Source: Lepus europaeus
Lineage: Eukaryota > Chordata > Mammalia > Lagomorpha > Leporidae
Assembly (NCBI RefSeq): GCF_033115175.1
Contig: NC_084836.1
Coordinates: forward strand, 66,197,297 to 66,261,296
Direction: 5' to 3'
DNA length: 64,000 nucleotides
Part shown: piece by piece, positions 44,510 through 56,400 of the stretch
Numbering within the stretch: the first letter of the stretch is position 1
How the letters are laid out: every line of letters starts with the position of its first letter
The notes under the pieces: generated by a model
The model's database searches: none
What the model was told of the DNA's origin: nothing
What the model saw: only the letters and a program-made list of their open reading frames with translations
Made by a program: the position numbers and the translations under genes

Positions 44510-45274
44510 TCTCTCAAATCATTTTTAGGCTCTTAAGCCACTTAAGTCTTCCAGAAATCCCAATATAATAGCACTCAGATTAATTTCCCAGACTGCTTCC
44601 CAAGCCTTGGACAGCACAAATTTGCCTCTTTTACATCTTTTACATCTTGATTGAGAAAAATATTATCACCAGATTAACCTACAGCATCAACACCATCCCT
44701 TGTTCCTGTCTAGCCTTCAAAGGCCACACCCCCTTTTCTCCAGAGAGCCTTCCCGATTCATTTCAGGCCCCACTGATTTCTCCCTCATAGGAGCCGGCAG
44801 CCTAACGCTTCTTTGACATCCGTTGTATTGCGAGTTAACCCTTCATCCACTCTGGGGACAAAAACGGCTGCTTGTACTTTTATAGGGAAAGGAATCAGAG
44901 TTTTCAGACCAGCAGTTCACAAGATGTTTGGGGTTTTTTTCCCTATCAAGTTAACTCTTGCTGTCTTTTCCTCTCCAGCTTTCATTGAACTCTCTCGCAA
45001 ACGCTAAGTTTCCCTATAATGCTACCAAACACTCTCAGTTCCTATCACTGTCTTTCTGAATTCTGAGATTCTCTTAACACTTGCTACACAGAAGCAAACC
45101 CTCCTGTTCTTGGTTTGTTTCCTGGCTGTTCTGCCCACCTCCTGTTAAGTACCTTTCTTCCCTCAATCTAAATTACCTTGCTAGCTAGACAACTTCCACA
45201 AACGAGGCTTCTCCCCACCTCCAGCCAGTCCCACTGACTCCTCAAGGGCCCCCACTAAGGCTTGGTCTTTTTGT

Positions 45275-45588
45275 AAGATGGCCGCCACAAGGCCGGGGAG
45301 CGAAGCACGAGTCCCGGCCAAAAAGAACAGCCTCATTCTGGGGGCCAAAGGAGGAAGAGCTAAAGGGATGGGCCCCAGGCAGGGCTGGCGACCCCCGAGG
45401 GAGCAGTGGGGACTCAGGGAGGAGCCCTCCGCGGTCACTGTTGTCACAAACACCCCCACCCAGCCCGCCGGAAGAATGACGTCACAGGAAGTGGGTGCCC
45501 CGCCCCGAGCGTCAGCGACCGGAAGTGAGCGTTGCTGGGGCGCGGAAGTGGGCGAAGGCCTGTGTGGGTAGAGCGTGTCGCGACCGAG
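45275..45588 (+). promoter_or_regulatory. GTSF1: CpG-rich promoter of GTSF1
   Basis: A CpG-rich, SINE-free block before the GTSF1 coding exons. It holds a YY1-like aagatggccgcc (45275-45286), a full CRE tgacgtca (45477-45484), three ETS cores (caggaagtg near 45486, ccggaagtg 45519-45527, gcggaagtg 45542-45550) and a cgccccg box, with no TATA box. It resembles a CpG-island initiator promoter. Confidence 0.6.
45525..45588 (+). other. GTSF1: GTSF1 exon 1, non-coding (start approximate)
   Basis: A strong donor (gag|gtagga) at 45588/45589 follows the ETS cluster and lies 1.8 kb before the exon carrying the ATG, whose 5' side is a clear splice acceptor. The gene must therefore have an upstream non-coding exon, and this is the best candidate. 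The 5' boundary is a guess. Confidence 0.5.
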
Positions 45589-47389
45589 GTAGGAAAGGAG
45601 GCCGGGGCCTGGCCCTGCGCCATCAAACACTTGGGGTTTAGTGTAGCGGGGGCCCTTTGCGGCCTGCTGTAATTTTCGGCTTGGGACCTGCGGCCCTCGG
45701 TTTTTGGCTGTGCCGGCTCTCCGCGTGTTGCGCGCCGTCGTCCTCTCGAGGGCCTCGCTAGCACCTTTTCCTTCGTTCTTTTTAAATTAACATCTCCCCC
45801 CACCGCTCTGTTTCTTCATCCACTCTGTCTTAGTGTGTTTAAGGGAAAAGAAAAATAAAAGAATGTTAGAGACCGCGCGCTCTGTTAGGATTTTAACTCG
45901 AAGCTGCGGTCTCCACCCGGCCCCTAAACCTCGCGGCTTCTCCTGGTTTGCCCACTTCATGGCGGTCTGGTCCTAGGGAAGAGGGGAAAAGCTCCCGCGA
46001 ACGGTTTGATGTGGTGGATTCTCGAGTGGGCGGCTGAGTGTCCGTTGTGAATCACGGAGCCCTTAGCCTGCTGTAATTACTGGGCTTTGCTCGGCGGGCG
46101 GAGGCTGGCCTTCATGTTAAGAATTACGGTCCTTGATTCTTCAAAATCTCTTTTAGTTTTAATGGAAAAGTATGAGCTACCTATGTGTAAGTAAAACACG
46201 TCCAGAAAGCTCGGGGCTGCTTGATCTAAACATGAAAAAAATGTTTTTGAGGACAGTTTCTCTGGCGGTTGGCGTTTACAGATGACCTGTGCAGCAAATT
46301 ACTGACCTGGAGTTCCAGCGGATGGCTTGTCTATTCCATCACGGGTTCTAGTGCTGCTGCTGTCATAGAATGGGGAAGAGTGGTGGAATTGTGTGAGGCA
46401 GCAGAGGAGAGCTCGCCTAGAGAAGAGCTGTAAATTTTACCGATTTTTGACCGTTTCCAATTGGGGGGGGTAGTTTTATATAAATGTAATTTTTTTCTAT
46501 GATAATAAGCTCTTTTTACTCATAGTCAGTAGTAGAGATCTAACGGAAGAAGACTCAAACTCAGCTTTTCTCGTCTAATCTTCCCCATGGCTGTTATCTG
46601 CTCTTTTATGACTGTGTTCACCATAATATGGACAGCTCTTAAGTCCTAACAGAAGTTGTCCCTCAGCTCATAGAGGGAATGACTAAGAGCTGGAGACGCT
46701 TAAGTCAACAAATCTTGTGATTGTGGCCTAGAAGACCGAGGAGGAGAGAATAGTGAGCATCACTAGAAAAAAGGGAGTGATCATGTTTAAGAAAAGTCGC
46801 CAAAGTGGTGAACTAGAATGTCTCCCGGCATTTTGGATGGGTTAGAGGCAGACTGCCTGGTGCAGTTACCAAGCTCTCCTGGGTTCCAGAGAGGGGCAAG
46901 ACTGGTAATCTGCCCACCTTGTATTTTTAAGAAACTCTTAAGAGGAAAGCTTTAAAATAGTAAGCTATTCCGATGTTTATCCAGAAGTTTAACAGTATTC
47001 TTTGGTCTTCACTCGCCCCCTCTAACATTAAATAGATTAAATCCTAATGCAAGTCCACAGTGGCAGGCTGTTGTAGCGGCACGTAACATAGACTGACATC
47101 TTGTTACTGAGTACGGTTTAGATTAGTAGTCACATGTGATCTCAACCAGTAGTGGACCCCACAATATATTGCAGGAGTGTAAAGTAGACAGTAATGTCAA
47201 AATGTTTCTAAGAAGTGGGAGGAAAAAAATAACCCTTAAAGAGGAGAGAACTTCAAAGGGAGGGCAGGTACTTTGGGTTTCTCCTATTGAACTTGGGTAG
47301 CTTCATTTCTAGAAGCGACTGCGCTTCTTAGGGGAGCCTTTCAATGCATTTCATTTCTGACCCTGTGACTCACACTTTTCTTCCCCCAG
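45589..47389 (+). other. GTSF1: GTSF1 intron 1, SINE-free
   Basis: 1.8 kb of unique sequence between the inferred exon 1 and the ATG exon. No interspersed repeat is recognised. Confidence 0.5.
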
Positions 47390-47436
47390 CACTTGGATAC
47401 AAAGCTCCTTCATTTCCACCATGGAAGAAACTTACA
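47390..47436 (+). CDS. GTSF1: GTSF1 exon 2, start codon and residues 1-5
   Basis: The acceptor cttcccccag precedes 31 bases of 5' UTR and the ATG at 47421-47423. The exon encodes MEETY plus one base, then the donor gtacgt. Confidence 0.92.
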
Positions 47437-50400
47437 GTACGTACTTCTTGTTGCTTTTAGAAAATTAGTTAAAACTTTGTTGTGAAAATTCAGATTTCCC
47501 CCTGAACTGCTAAGGAGGAAAGGGGTCTGTGTGGCATTGATGTAGAGAAGTACCTATGTTTGAAATAACTCATTTGAAGTGTAGGTAATTGAAGAGGTTT
47601 GAGAAGTCCTAGGGCTTGGAAAGCCAGTAGTTAGGACATCCGTGTTAAACTGTGTCTTTATTGAATGAGGCATTTTAACTCATCAAGGCTCTAGCTTCTC
47701 GCTGGATGTAGGACAGAGAGATAGTAGCTTCTGCTCTCTTCGTATTTTAAGGAGTAAGAGGGTATACGTGATAACGTTGGTGTTCCCCGGGTCTTTAACA
47801 TGGGACATACTAGGAAGGGATCTGGGCGGGGCGGTGGAGGGTTGGAGGAGAACAGCAAAGACAAACCTTCCATTTGCTAGCTCAGTCCTCCAAATGCCAG
47901 CAATAGCCAGGCTGGGCCAGACCAAAACCAGGAAGTGGAAACTCCATGTAGGCTTCCCGCAGGGGTGGCAGGATCGCAAGTACTTGAACCATCACCTGCT
48001 GCTTCATGGGATGCACATGAGCAGGACTGGATCCAGGCACTCCACTGTGGGATGTGGGCCTTCCTAGCAGCATCTTAACCACTTGCACCCAAATGCCCAC
48101 CCGACCCAGAGTTCTTAGTGATGTTTTTCAGCCATTTTTTTCCTTACCAAAAAAAAAAAAAGTTTTTTTTCACCTGGGGACATGTTAGAAATTCACAATT
48201 TCAGGCCCCATCCCATACCCACTCTGAGAATACACATTTTACCACAGTCCCTAAGTGATGTAACAATTATGTTAAAGTTTGAGATGTGTAACCTTAGAGT
48301 GTACCTGACTGCTTTCCCAAGTTGATTCCTGAAGATGTCCAGCTGTGTCAGCGCTGTTATCTCCTTGTACTTCTGGGAGGTCTAGTGTCCCATTCCATTG
48401 AAGTGTCTCCTCCGTTTCTGGCTGTAGATTCTATCCAAATGTGAGCTACAGCTGAGTCTGTGCTTTTGGAAGAGGCTGGTCTGTAGGACCTACTTTGCCT
48501 TCCAAAGTAAATTATGTTCCCAGAAGCCAAACAAAATGTTTGCAGAGTAGTTTGGGAGTATTTATTATAACTTTAAATGTCTGTGCACTTCAATTCAGCA
48601 CCCAAAAGTAATACTCATCAAGTGCACAAAATTGTTAGTCACAAAATTGTATAGAATACTAAAATACCGGAAACAACCTAAACGCCCATCCATAAAGGAA
48701 CTAAGAATGAGTCTAGTACAGCCTCCTGCAGCAGTAAAATATTCTTTAGGTGTACTGACACTGAAAGAGCTCTTACCTTCCTTAAGTAAAAGAAAAAACA
48801 AATCTCAAAATAGTTGCAGGAAATCCTGTTGCATACTGCAACATGGATGATCCTTGAGGATATTATGCTGAGTGAAGTAAGCTAGTCACAAAATGACAGA
48901 CGCTCTGATTTCACATATATGATAAATCTGGAGTAGTCAAACTCATTAAAAAAGAAAAATTACCAGGAGCTGAAGGAAATAAGGAATGGGGAGCTGATGT
49001 TTTAGTGGCTGTAGTGTGTCAGTTCTGCAGGATGAAGTTTTCAGAGATTGGTGCCCGACAGTGTGTGTACTTCACACTACCAAGCTTAAAAATTATTAAA
49101 ATGATAAACTTTATTTTACCACAATTTGAAATATTTTTAAAATAAAAGACATTTTTTTTAAAGTGGAAAACTAGAGTGACCTAAATTGCCAGTGACCGAG
49201 AAGCAAAGCACTGAGGTAGGAAACTCATTATCTAGTCTGACATATGCCACTATATGGACAGTATAATGCGTATGAATCATAAGATACGTCCAGTCTGTCA
49301 GCTGCCAACATGGCCTAGCATTTTGCTAGTGATGGAATGTATTAAATGAAGGGAAACTAATAAGAATTTCATCTGTAAACTCTGCCTGGGTGTCCTGGAG
49401 CTTCAAAAATAAGGAAAGATTACTGGTCAAGAAGAGCCTGCTTGGCATAATAAGCCTGTTTGTCCTCTCGCATGTTTCCTTCCTACTCATTATGTCCTTC
49501 AAGTCACCTTCCTGGCTCATTTGCATCACGATCATGGTTAGCAATTTATTCCATGTTTACCACTCTTGCAGTGAAACTGTCTGTTTCAATTCCCCACTGG
49601 CTTTTGATTTTCATAACAATCTACCGGTTTATATGCTTCTTATCAAATGAGAATTGTTTTTCTTATTTTATTTTTATCATTGCCTTCAGGTATGGCAAGA
49701 GCATTTTACTATTAGGTTGTCCCTTGTCCTTATAATGCAAAGGGGTTTCAAAGTTTGTGGGGAAAATGGAGTTAAAAGATGATGCACATACTCAAATTGC
49801 TTAGCCATTTAATTTTCTCCCTTAACCAGGGTCATTAAAACTGGGGGATCAGCCTGGGCATCTTAGGTAGCCCGAGGGTAGTTCTGAATAACGGGGCACA
49901 GGTTGGGCTGGTCTTTTACAAAGCAGTTTCCTATCTCCGCAATTGTCTTAAGTTCAGGAGTTTTTTTACGTTTTTCTATTTTCTTAAGTAGCCAATTTGG
50001 CAGTCACTAGATTAAAGAATTCTCTTTTTCCTTCATGCATGTTCCAAAATATAATAAATGAAACCACTTATTTGATGACAGTATTGGTTTCACTTGAGAG
50101 GTAATTAGAGTAACCAAAATCAGGAAATACTTACCACAGTAGCTTCAAGTCGACAGACCAAAACGATGCCTTTTGTCCGCTCATAATTCTCAAACTTGCA
50201 TGGAGCACGTACCTGGCGTAGAACAGTGCTTACAGACTTTTTCATCTCATGGAATACTAGTAATAGAATGCTGGTACTGGGATAACCTCCCTCCTCTTAC
50301 TGTAGGACCAGTGGACAGGAGGTGTTGGCACACCAGCAAGCCGTTCTACCTTGAGTTGGGCTAGCTAGAGAATAGGAATGACCCTGAATTAGCCCTCTCA

Positions 50401-53400
50401 GAAAAGGAAAAGAAAATGTCATTTTTATTTAACTTTTTGTTTTACAGTAAAGGTAATCAGCAATGAATATTTATGAACTGAAGGGGTGGCAGTTTGACAC
50501 TGTTTGGGATGCCCACATCCCATATTAGAGTGCATGGGTTGGAGTCGTAGCTCCACTTCCAATTCCAGCTTCCTGCTGATGCACACTCTGGGAGGCAGCA
50601 GGTGATGGCTCAAGTAGTTGGGTCCCTGCCTCCCCTGTGGGAGACCCACACTGAGTTTCAGTCTCCTGGCTTCAACCTGTCCCAGCCATGGCTGCGTGGG
50701 CATTTGAGTGAGTGAACCAGCAGGTGGAAGATCTCTGTGTCTCTGCCTTTCAGATATTAATTAATGAAACAATTATGAACGGAGACCTTCCCTACCCACA
50801 GTTGCTGCCGGTTCTGCTTGACTTGAGACAGTGACACTACAGCTCCATCTTCTCAGTGTTCCATTTTCATTGTAAATGTTTCGTCCCCCTTAAAGGCTGT
50901 CTTGTTTTATCATTACATACTCTTGGGAAAAAAATTCAGTGTGCCTGTGATGGTTCAGTTGTACAAGGGCCTGCTATACTTTATACCTGCTGTCTTTTCC
51001 TTTCTCTTAGTTGACTCCTTGGACCCTGAGAAGCTATTACAATGCCCCTATGATAAAAACCACCACATCAGGGCCTGCAGATTTCCTTATCACCTCATCA
51101 AGTGCAGAAAGGTGAGTGCTGGGTTCCTAATTTGCCCTCTGATGCCCTCCTGACTTCTGTTTAAAAGCCAGATTTTATAAACATCAAGTAATTTCAGCAT
51201 AAATGTTTTAATTGGACGTCAGAACTATTTTGGGAATCTACTTCGGTGTTAAATACCAACATTTATAGAAAGCAGTTTGTTTATTCCTTGAGTACATAAA
51301 CTTTTTTATTGTTTTGGTTTTCTTTCTCATGACTAGTGACACCCATTTGAACAGCATCTCTGGCATCTTCTCACACTTTATAAAGCAGAGGAAACACGAA
51401 TTCTTGTTGGCAATGAGAGATCCTTCTTACCTTATAAATTTAATGTGTTCATTGTCCCAGTAAGGGTTAAGTGCTATAATACACCTCTTTGTGCTTTTTG
51501 TTTAGAAATTTTAGAGAAATTGAGCAGCCAGAGATTAGCCCAAGAAAGAGTATTCCTAAAAATAACAGTTTCTCGAAGTTTCAGTAATAAACATCTTTTA
51601 AAAAAAAAAAGAGTTTTTTCTCCCTGGTCACTGTTTTATAAGCGACTGCTCTGTTGCATTGGTTGAGGCACTTTAACAGATTGTTAGGATGCAGGTGTCA
51701 GGTACAGAGGCCAAAATTCTGCCAGGATTTACACTTGGAAAACAGTTTTGGTGCTTAATCCAAACTGTATACAATTAGATTCAACAGCCTTTGAAAAGTG
51801 TTTCTCTTACAGTCCTGGAACTGTAATTTGCCTTTGTTGATTATTTCTCCAGCTCTCTTTAATCTCTGGAGCAGGGATCTCTGAAGGATCTCTGGACAAT
51901 ATAGATAAGCAAATACCACTACCACTTCCTCCGCTAGGCTTTCAAACACCTCCCAAGGATAATGGTTGGTAAAGGGAGCCAGTGATAAAACAACACTTTT
52001 ATAACCCCCTTCTAATATTCTTAAATTTTGACCACAAAATCTTTGCACTGAATATATGCTGTCCCTCATCAAAATGATGGGGATTTCTGCTCTCACAAGT
52101 TTCTCAGCCCTGTGGCTTTCCAGCTTTCTCATCATTCCTTCACTTTTTTTTTTTTTTTTAGTTTCATTTGTTGCACCTTTTTCTTTTCCTAATAAATAAA
52201 TTTCATAATTCCTGGTATATTTGCAGTAGAATTTGGGCAGCATTAAACCCTTTATTTTGTTTTAAAATAAAGAACTTGATCAGCAAAGTAGTCTCTCTAA
52301 TTTGGGCTTTTTCTTAGTGAAATAGCTGGAACAAAGTTCAGAGTGTTTGCAGCCTCCTTTCCAGCCCCCTTGCTTTAAGTAAGTGTCCCTGTGTTAATCA
52401 GATCACTAGTTCACCTCTCCCACAGCTCCTTTCCATCACTGTGGTATTGCAATTGCAGGAGCACTACTGCAATGCAGTCTGAGTGTTTTAGCATTACCAT
52501 TCATCCTGAATATCAGCTTTCGGGGTCATTCAGAGAGCTCTACCATTACAAGCTATGCCGCCTAAATCTTGTGACCCTGAGGAATCAACGGAAAAGGTGT
52601 AGTTTAAGTACCCAATTATAAATTCACGCTTACCTCTATATAAGCTACTTAACCTCCAGTATCTGTTGTCAATCTCTATTATAACAAAGAGGCTTACATT
52701 CTGATGATTTTGAAGTAGTGTCTGTATGAATGACAAGTAATTCACTTTTAATTTCCTACTATGAGCTTGCCTACCATAGATAAGCCATAAATTTATTGAA
52801 GCGTTTTAGGGGAGCAATTTATAGAATAAGACTGAGTCATTCCCATTGAGCTTTAAGAGATCTGAAGAACTGACAGTTCCCTTCATTTTGGCTCCACAGA
52901 ATCATCCTGATGTTGCAAACAAATTGGCTACTTGTCCCTTCAATGCTCGCCACCAGGTTCCACGGGCTGAAATCAGTCATCATATCTCCAGCTGTGATGA
53001 TAAGAGCTGTATTGAGCAGGATGTTGGTAAGACTGACTAGCTAAAGTATTTCAATACCAGAGGTTGGCCCCTCAGATTTGTATTATGCTATGTTATCATC
53101 TTCATTTTTGGCATTTATCATTTCAAAAGAACAGTGCTTTTCTGCCCTTGAAATTTTTATCTCAGAGCAGCAATGAGTTGTCAGTATGTGTGTCAGAATG
53201 CTTTCTCAACTGAATGTCCTGATTCCCTTTGCTAATAAATCATCTGAAAGTAAAATCCTTTTATTACCATAAATATGGTAAACATCTTTCTGTTTCCTGT
53301 CTTCTGTGATATTCTTCTGTTTAACTTTCATGTTACCTGTTTTTTAGAAACAAAGACCCATTAGGCCACCCTGCAACATTTTAAGCTGCTAATCTCTTTA

Positions 53401-56400
53401 AACAGATTACCTTGGCAATATCCCCTTTTTGTGTCAAACTCTGTTGTCTTACAGTCAACCAAACCAGGAACCTTGGACAAGAGACTCTGACTGAGAGCAC
53501 ATGGCAGTGCCCTCCTTGCGATGAAGACTGGGACAAAGGTGAAGTGCCTCCACATCTTCCTCTTTACCATGTCTGCGTCCCAAGTCATTTCCTTAAAACA
53601 AAAGGACTGTTTTCCTTTTTTATGAACATACCATGTTGTTTAGAAATGTCTTTATTTTTATCGGGCCCCAAAGTGAACACATTTGTATCGCTATGTACAC
53701 TGGTGGAACAGTCTATCCCCCTTGGTGAGAAAAGGCACTTCCTTACATCTGTTTTGTTCTATAAATTGTGTTGTACCATCTGTGTTTCATTGTTCCTGGG
53801 CACGTTTATTATTATTTATGTCATTTGTGTTTATATCCTTCAATTAAATTCCTGCTACTGTGTCACTTAGGCAGATATTTGATCAGTTTTTACATCTTCA
53901 GACTTACATGAGTCATTTCCCTTCTTACAAATTCAACTAGCATGAACTCATGTCTTACCTTATTTTCTAGAAGTATCACCAACTATATTTTGTTTCCTTT
54001 GGCAGATTTGTGGGACCAGACCAGCACCCCATTTGTCTGGGGCACAGCCAACTTCTGTGGCAACAACAGGTAATTAATCTCATTCCAAGCCTTGCCTCCC
54101 CAAATCACAGTGCTCTGGTACCAGAAGAAGCTGCCAAAGCATAAATTAATTGACCTCTTCCCTTGGTGATGTTCCTTAACTCTTAAATATTATTTTGGTA
54201 GTATTTTTTCCCTATTTATTCCTTAATTAATAAAAAAGTCACATGCTTTATGCTGATCAGTGAGGATACAAAAATACTACCTTAAAATTTTAACATATGA
54301 GACAATGCTGCTAGACATTCTTATGTTTTAATTGGAGGTTTTGCTAAGTTTATATTAATACTTTGAAAAATTTTATCCAGGTATGCCACTTGGGTCACTT
54401 TTATTGTAAGAAACTAGCAACTAAGAAAAAGTAGTACTAAAAGTTCTTAATTTGAGACCAGGAAATCCCAAGTACTTTTTTTTTAAAGGGACATGGAAGT
54501 TTTTGTTTGTTTTGTTTTTAAGATTTATTTGTTTATCTGTTTGAAAGGCAGAGCTATAAAGAGGCAGAGGCAGGGAAAGAGAGAGATCTCCTATCCGCTG
54601 GTTCACTCCTCAAATGGCTACAATGGCCGGAGCTAGGCCAATCTGAAACCAGGAGCCAGGAGCTTCTTCCAGGATTCCCAAGTGGGTGTAGGGGCCCAAG
54701 GACTTGGGCCATCTTCCACTGCTTTCCCAGGCCATAGCAAAGGGCTGGATCAGAAGTGGAACAACCAGGACTCAAACCTGTGCCCACATGGGATGCTGGC
54801 ACTGCAGGTGGCAGCTTTACCCCCCTATGCCACAGTACCGGCCGCCTCTTTTTTTTTTTTTTTTTAAGTTTTTTGTTGTTGTTGCTGTTGTTTTTTGACA
54901 GGCAGAGTGGACAGTGAGAGAGAGAGACAGAGAGAAAGGTCTTCCTTTGCCGTTGGTTCACCCTCCAATGGCCGCCACGGCCCACGCACCGCGCTGATCC
55001 AATAACAGGAGCCAGGTGCTTCTCCTGGTCTCCCATGGGGTGCAGGGCCCAAGCACTTGGGCCATCCTCCACTGCACTCCCTGGCCACAATAGAGAGCTG
55101 GTCTGGAAGAGGGGCAACCGGGACAGAATCCTGCACCCCAACCGGGACTAGAACCCGGTGTGCCGGCGCCGCAAGGCAGAGGATTAGCCTATTAAGCCAC
55201 GGCGCCTGCTAAAGTTTTATTTATTTGAAAGGCAGAGTTAGAGAGAAGGAGAGACAGAGAAGTCTTCCATCAGTTGGTTCAATCCCCAGATGGCCACAGG
55301 TGGCCATGGGTGAACCAGACCAAAGCCAGGACCCAGGAGCTGCTTCTGGGCCTCCCATGTGGGTGAGCCCAAGCATTTGGGCCATCCTTCACTGCAGGGA
55401 GTTGGATCAGAAGTGGAGCAGCCAGGACTCAAACTGGCACCCATATGGGATGCCGGTGTCACAAGTGGTAGCTTTACCCACTACACCACAACACCGGCCC
55501 CCAGAGTACTTAGTGGGTAGAAAAAGCATCTTTTCTTCCCACTGATTTTGTATCTAATTTAAAACTGTAAAATTTCTCATTGCCACCAATATTCAGACCT
55601 TAGAAAATGAAGTTTCAAACCCAAATAAGAATACTTCTGGATGTTCACCAAGTAAAATCTTTACTGATTTTTTATTTCTTAGTTACTGAGATCAGTTAAT
55701 AACTTTAAATGTATACTATTTTATATCCACTAAGATAGAAAAACTTAAAGATGAATTCAGTTGGTTACAACTTTAATTTTGCCACAGTTTTATGAGATTT
55801 TCTTTCTTGGTTTGGTTGTCTTAGCATTTTATTTTTTATCTCTTAGTGTGTCGAGTGAGTTGATGAGCTTGTCATAGAGCTGAACAGTAGATGGCATTGC
55901 TGTTTATCTCAGTTTCTGGAAAAAGAAAATGGTTAGACCCATCTTAATGGCAGCACAGATCAGGGAGTTTTTCAGAGAAGTGGTAATCATTCTAATTGCA
56001 GGAGTGTTTTGATGGAAATGTGTTTACATTTCAGATTAATGTAGGTTGTTATTTTCCCCAAAATTGGGGAAAAAAAAAACATTTGATTGTCTTGTGCATA
56101 TGCCTGAAGAATACAGATTTGCCAACAGAGTCACATTCATCTCTTTGCAGCCCTGCAAGCAACATAGTTATGGAACATAAGAGTAACTTGGCTTCAGGCA
56201 TGCGGGTGCCCAAATCTCTGCCCTATGTGCTGCCATGGAAGAACAGTAAGTGAAGTAGGGGCAAGGCGCCTTCCTCTCCGCTGTGCCAGATACAGGTGCT
56301 CTGCACATTCAGACGTCTTCAGTCTGAGTGCCGTGTGCTTGCATGGTGCTGAAAGTGAGCGCCTCTCAGATTGTTGTCCTGAGCACCTCCCTGACTTCAT

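Noticed and set aside
53412-53870. 152-codon plus-strand open frame over GTSF1 exon 5
   Set aside because: Only 53455-53538 is coding; the rest is intron read-through past a good GT donor, and the protein after it is unlike GTSF1.
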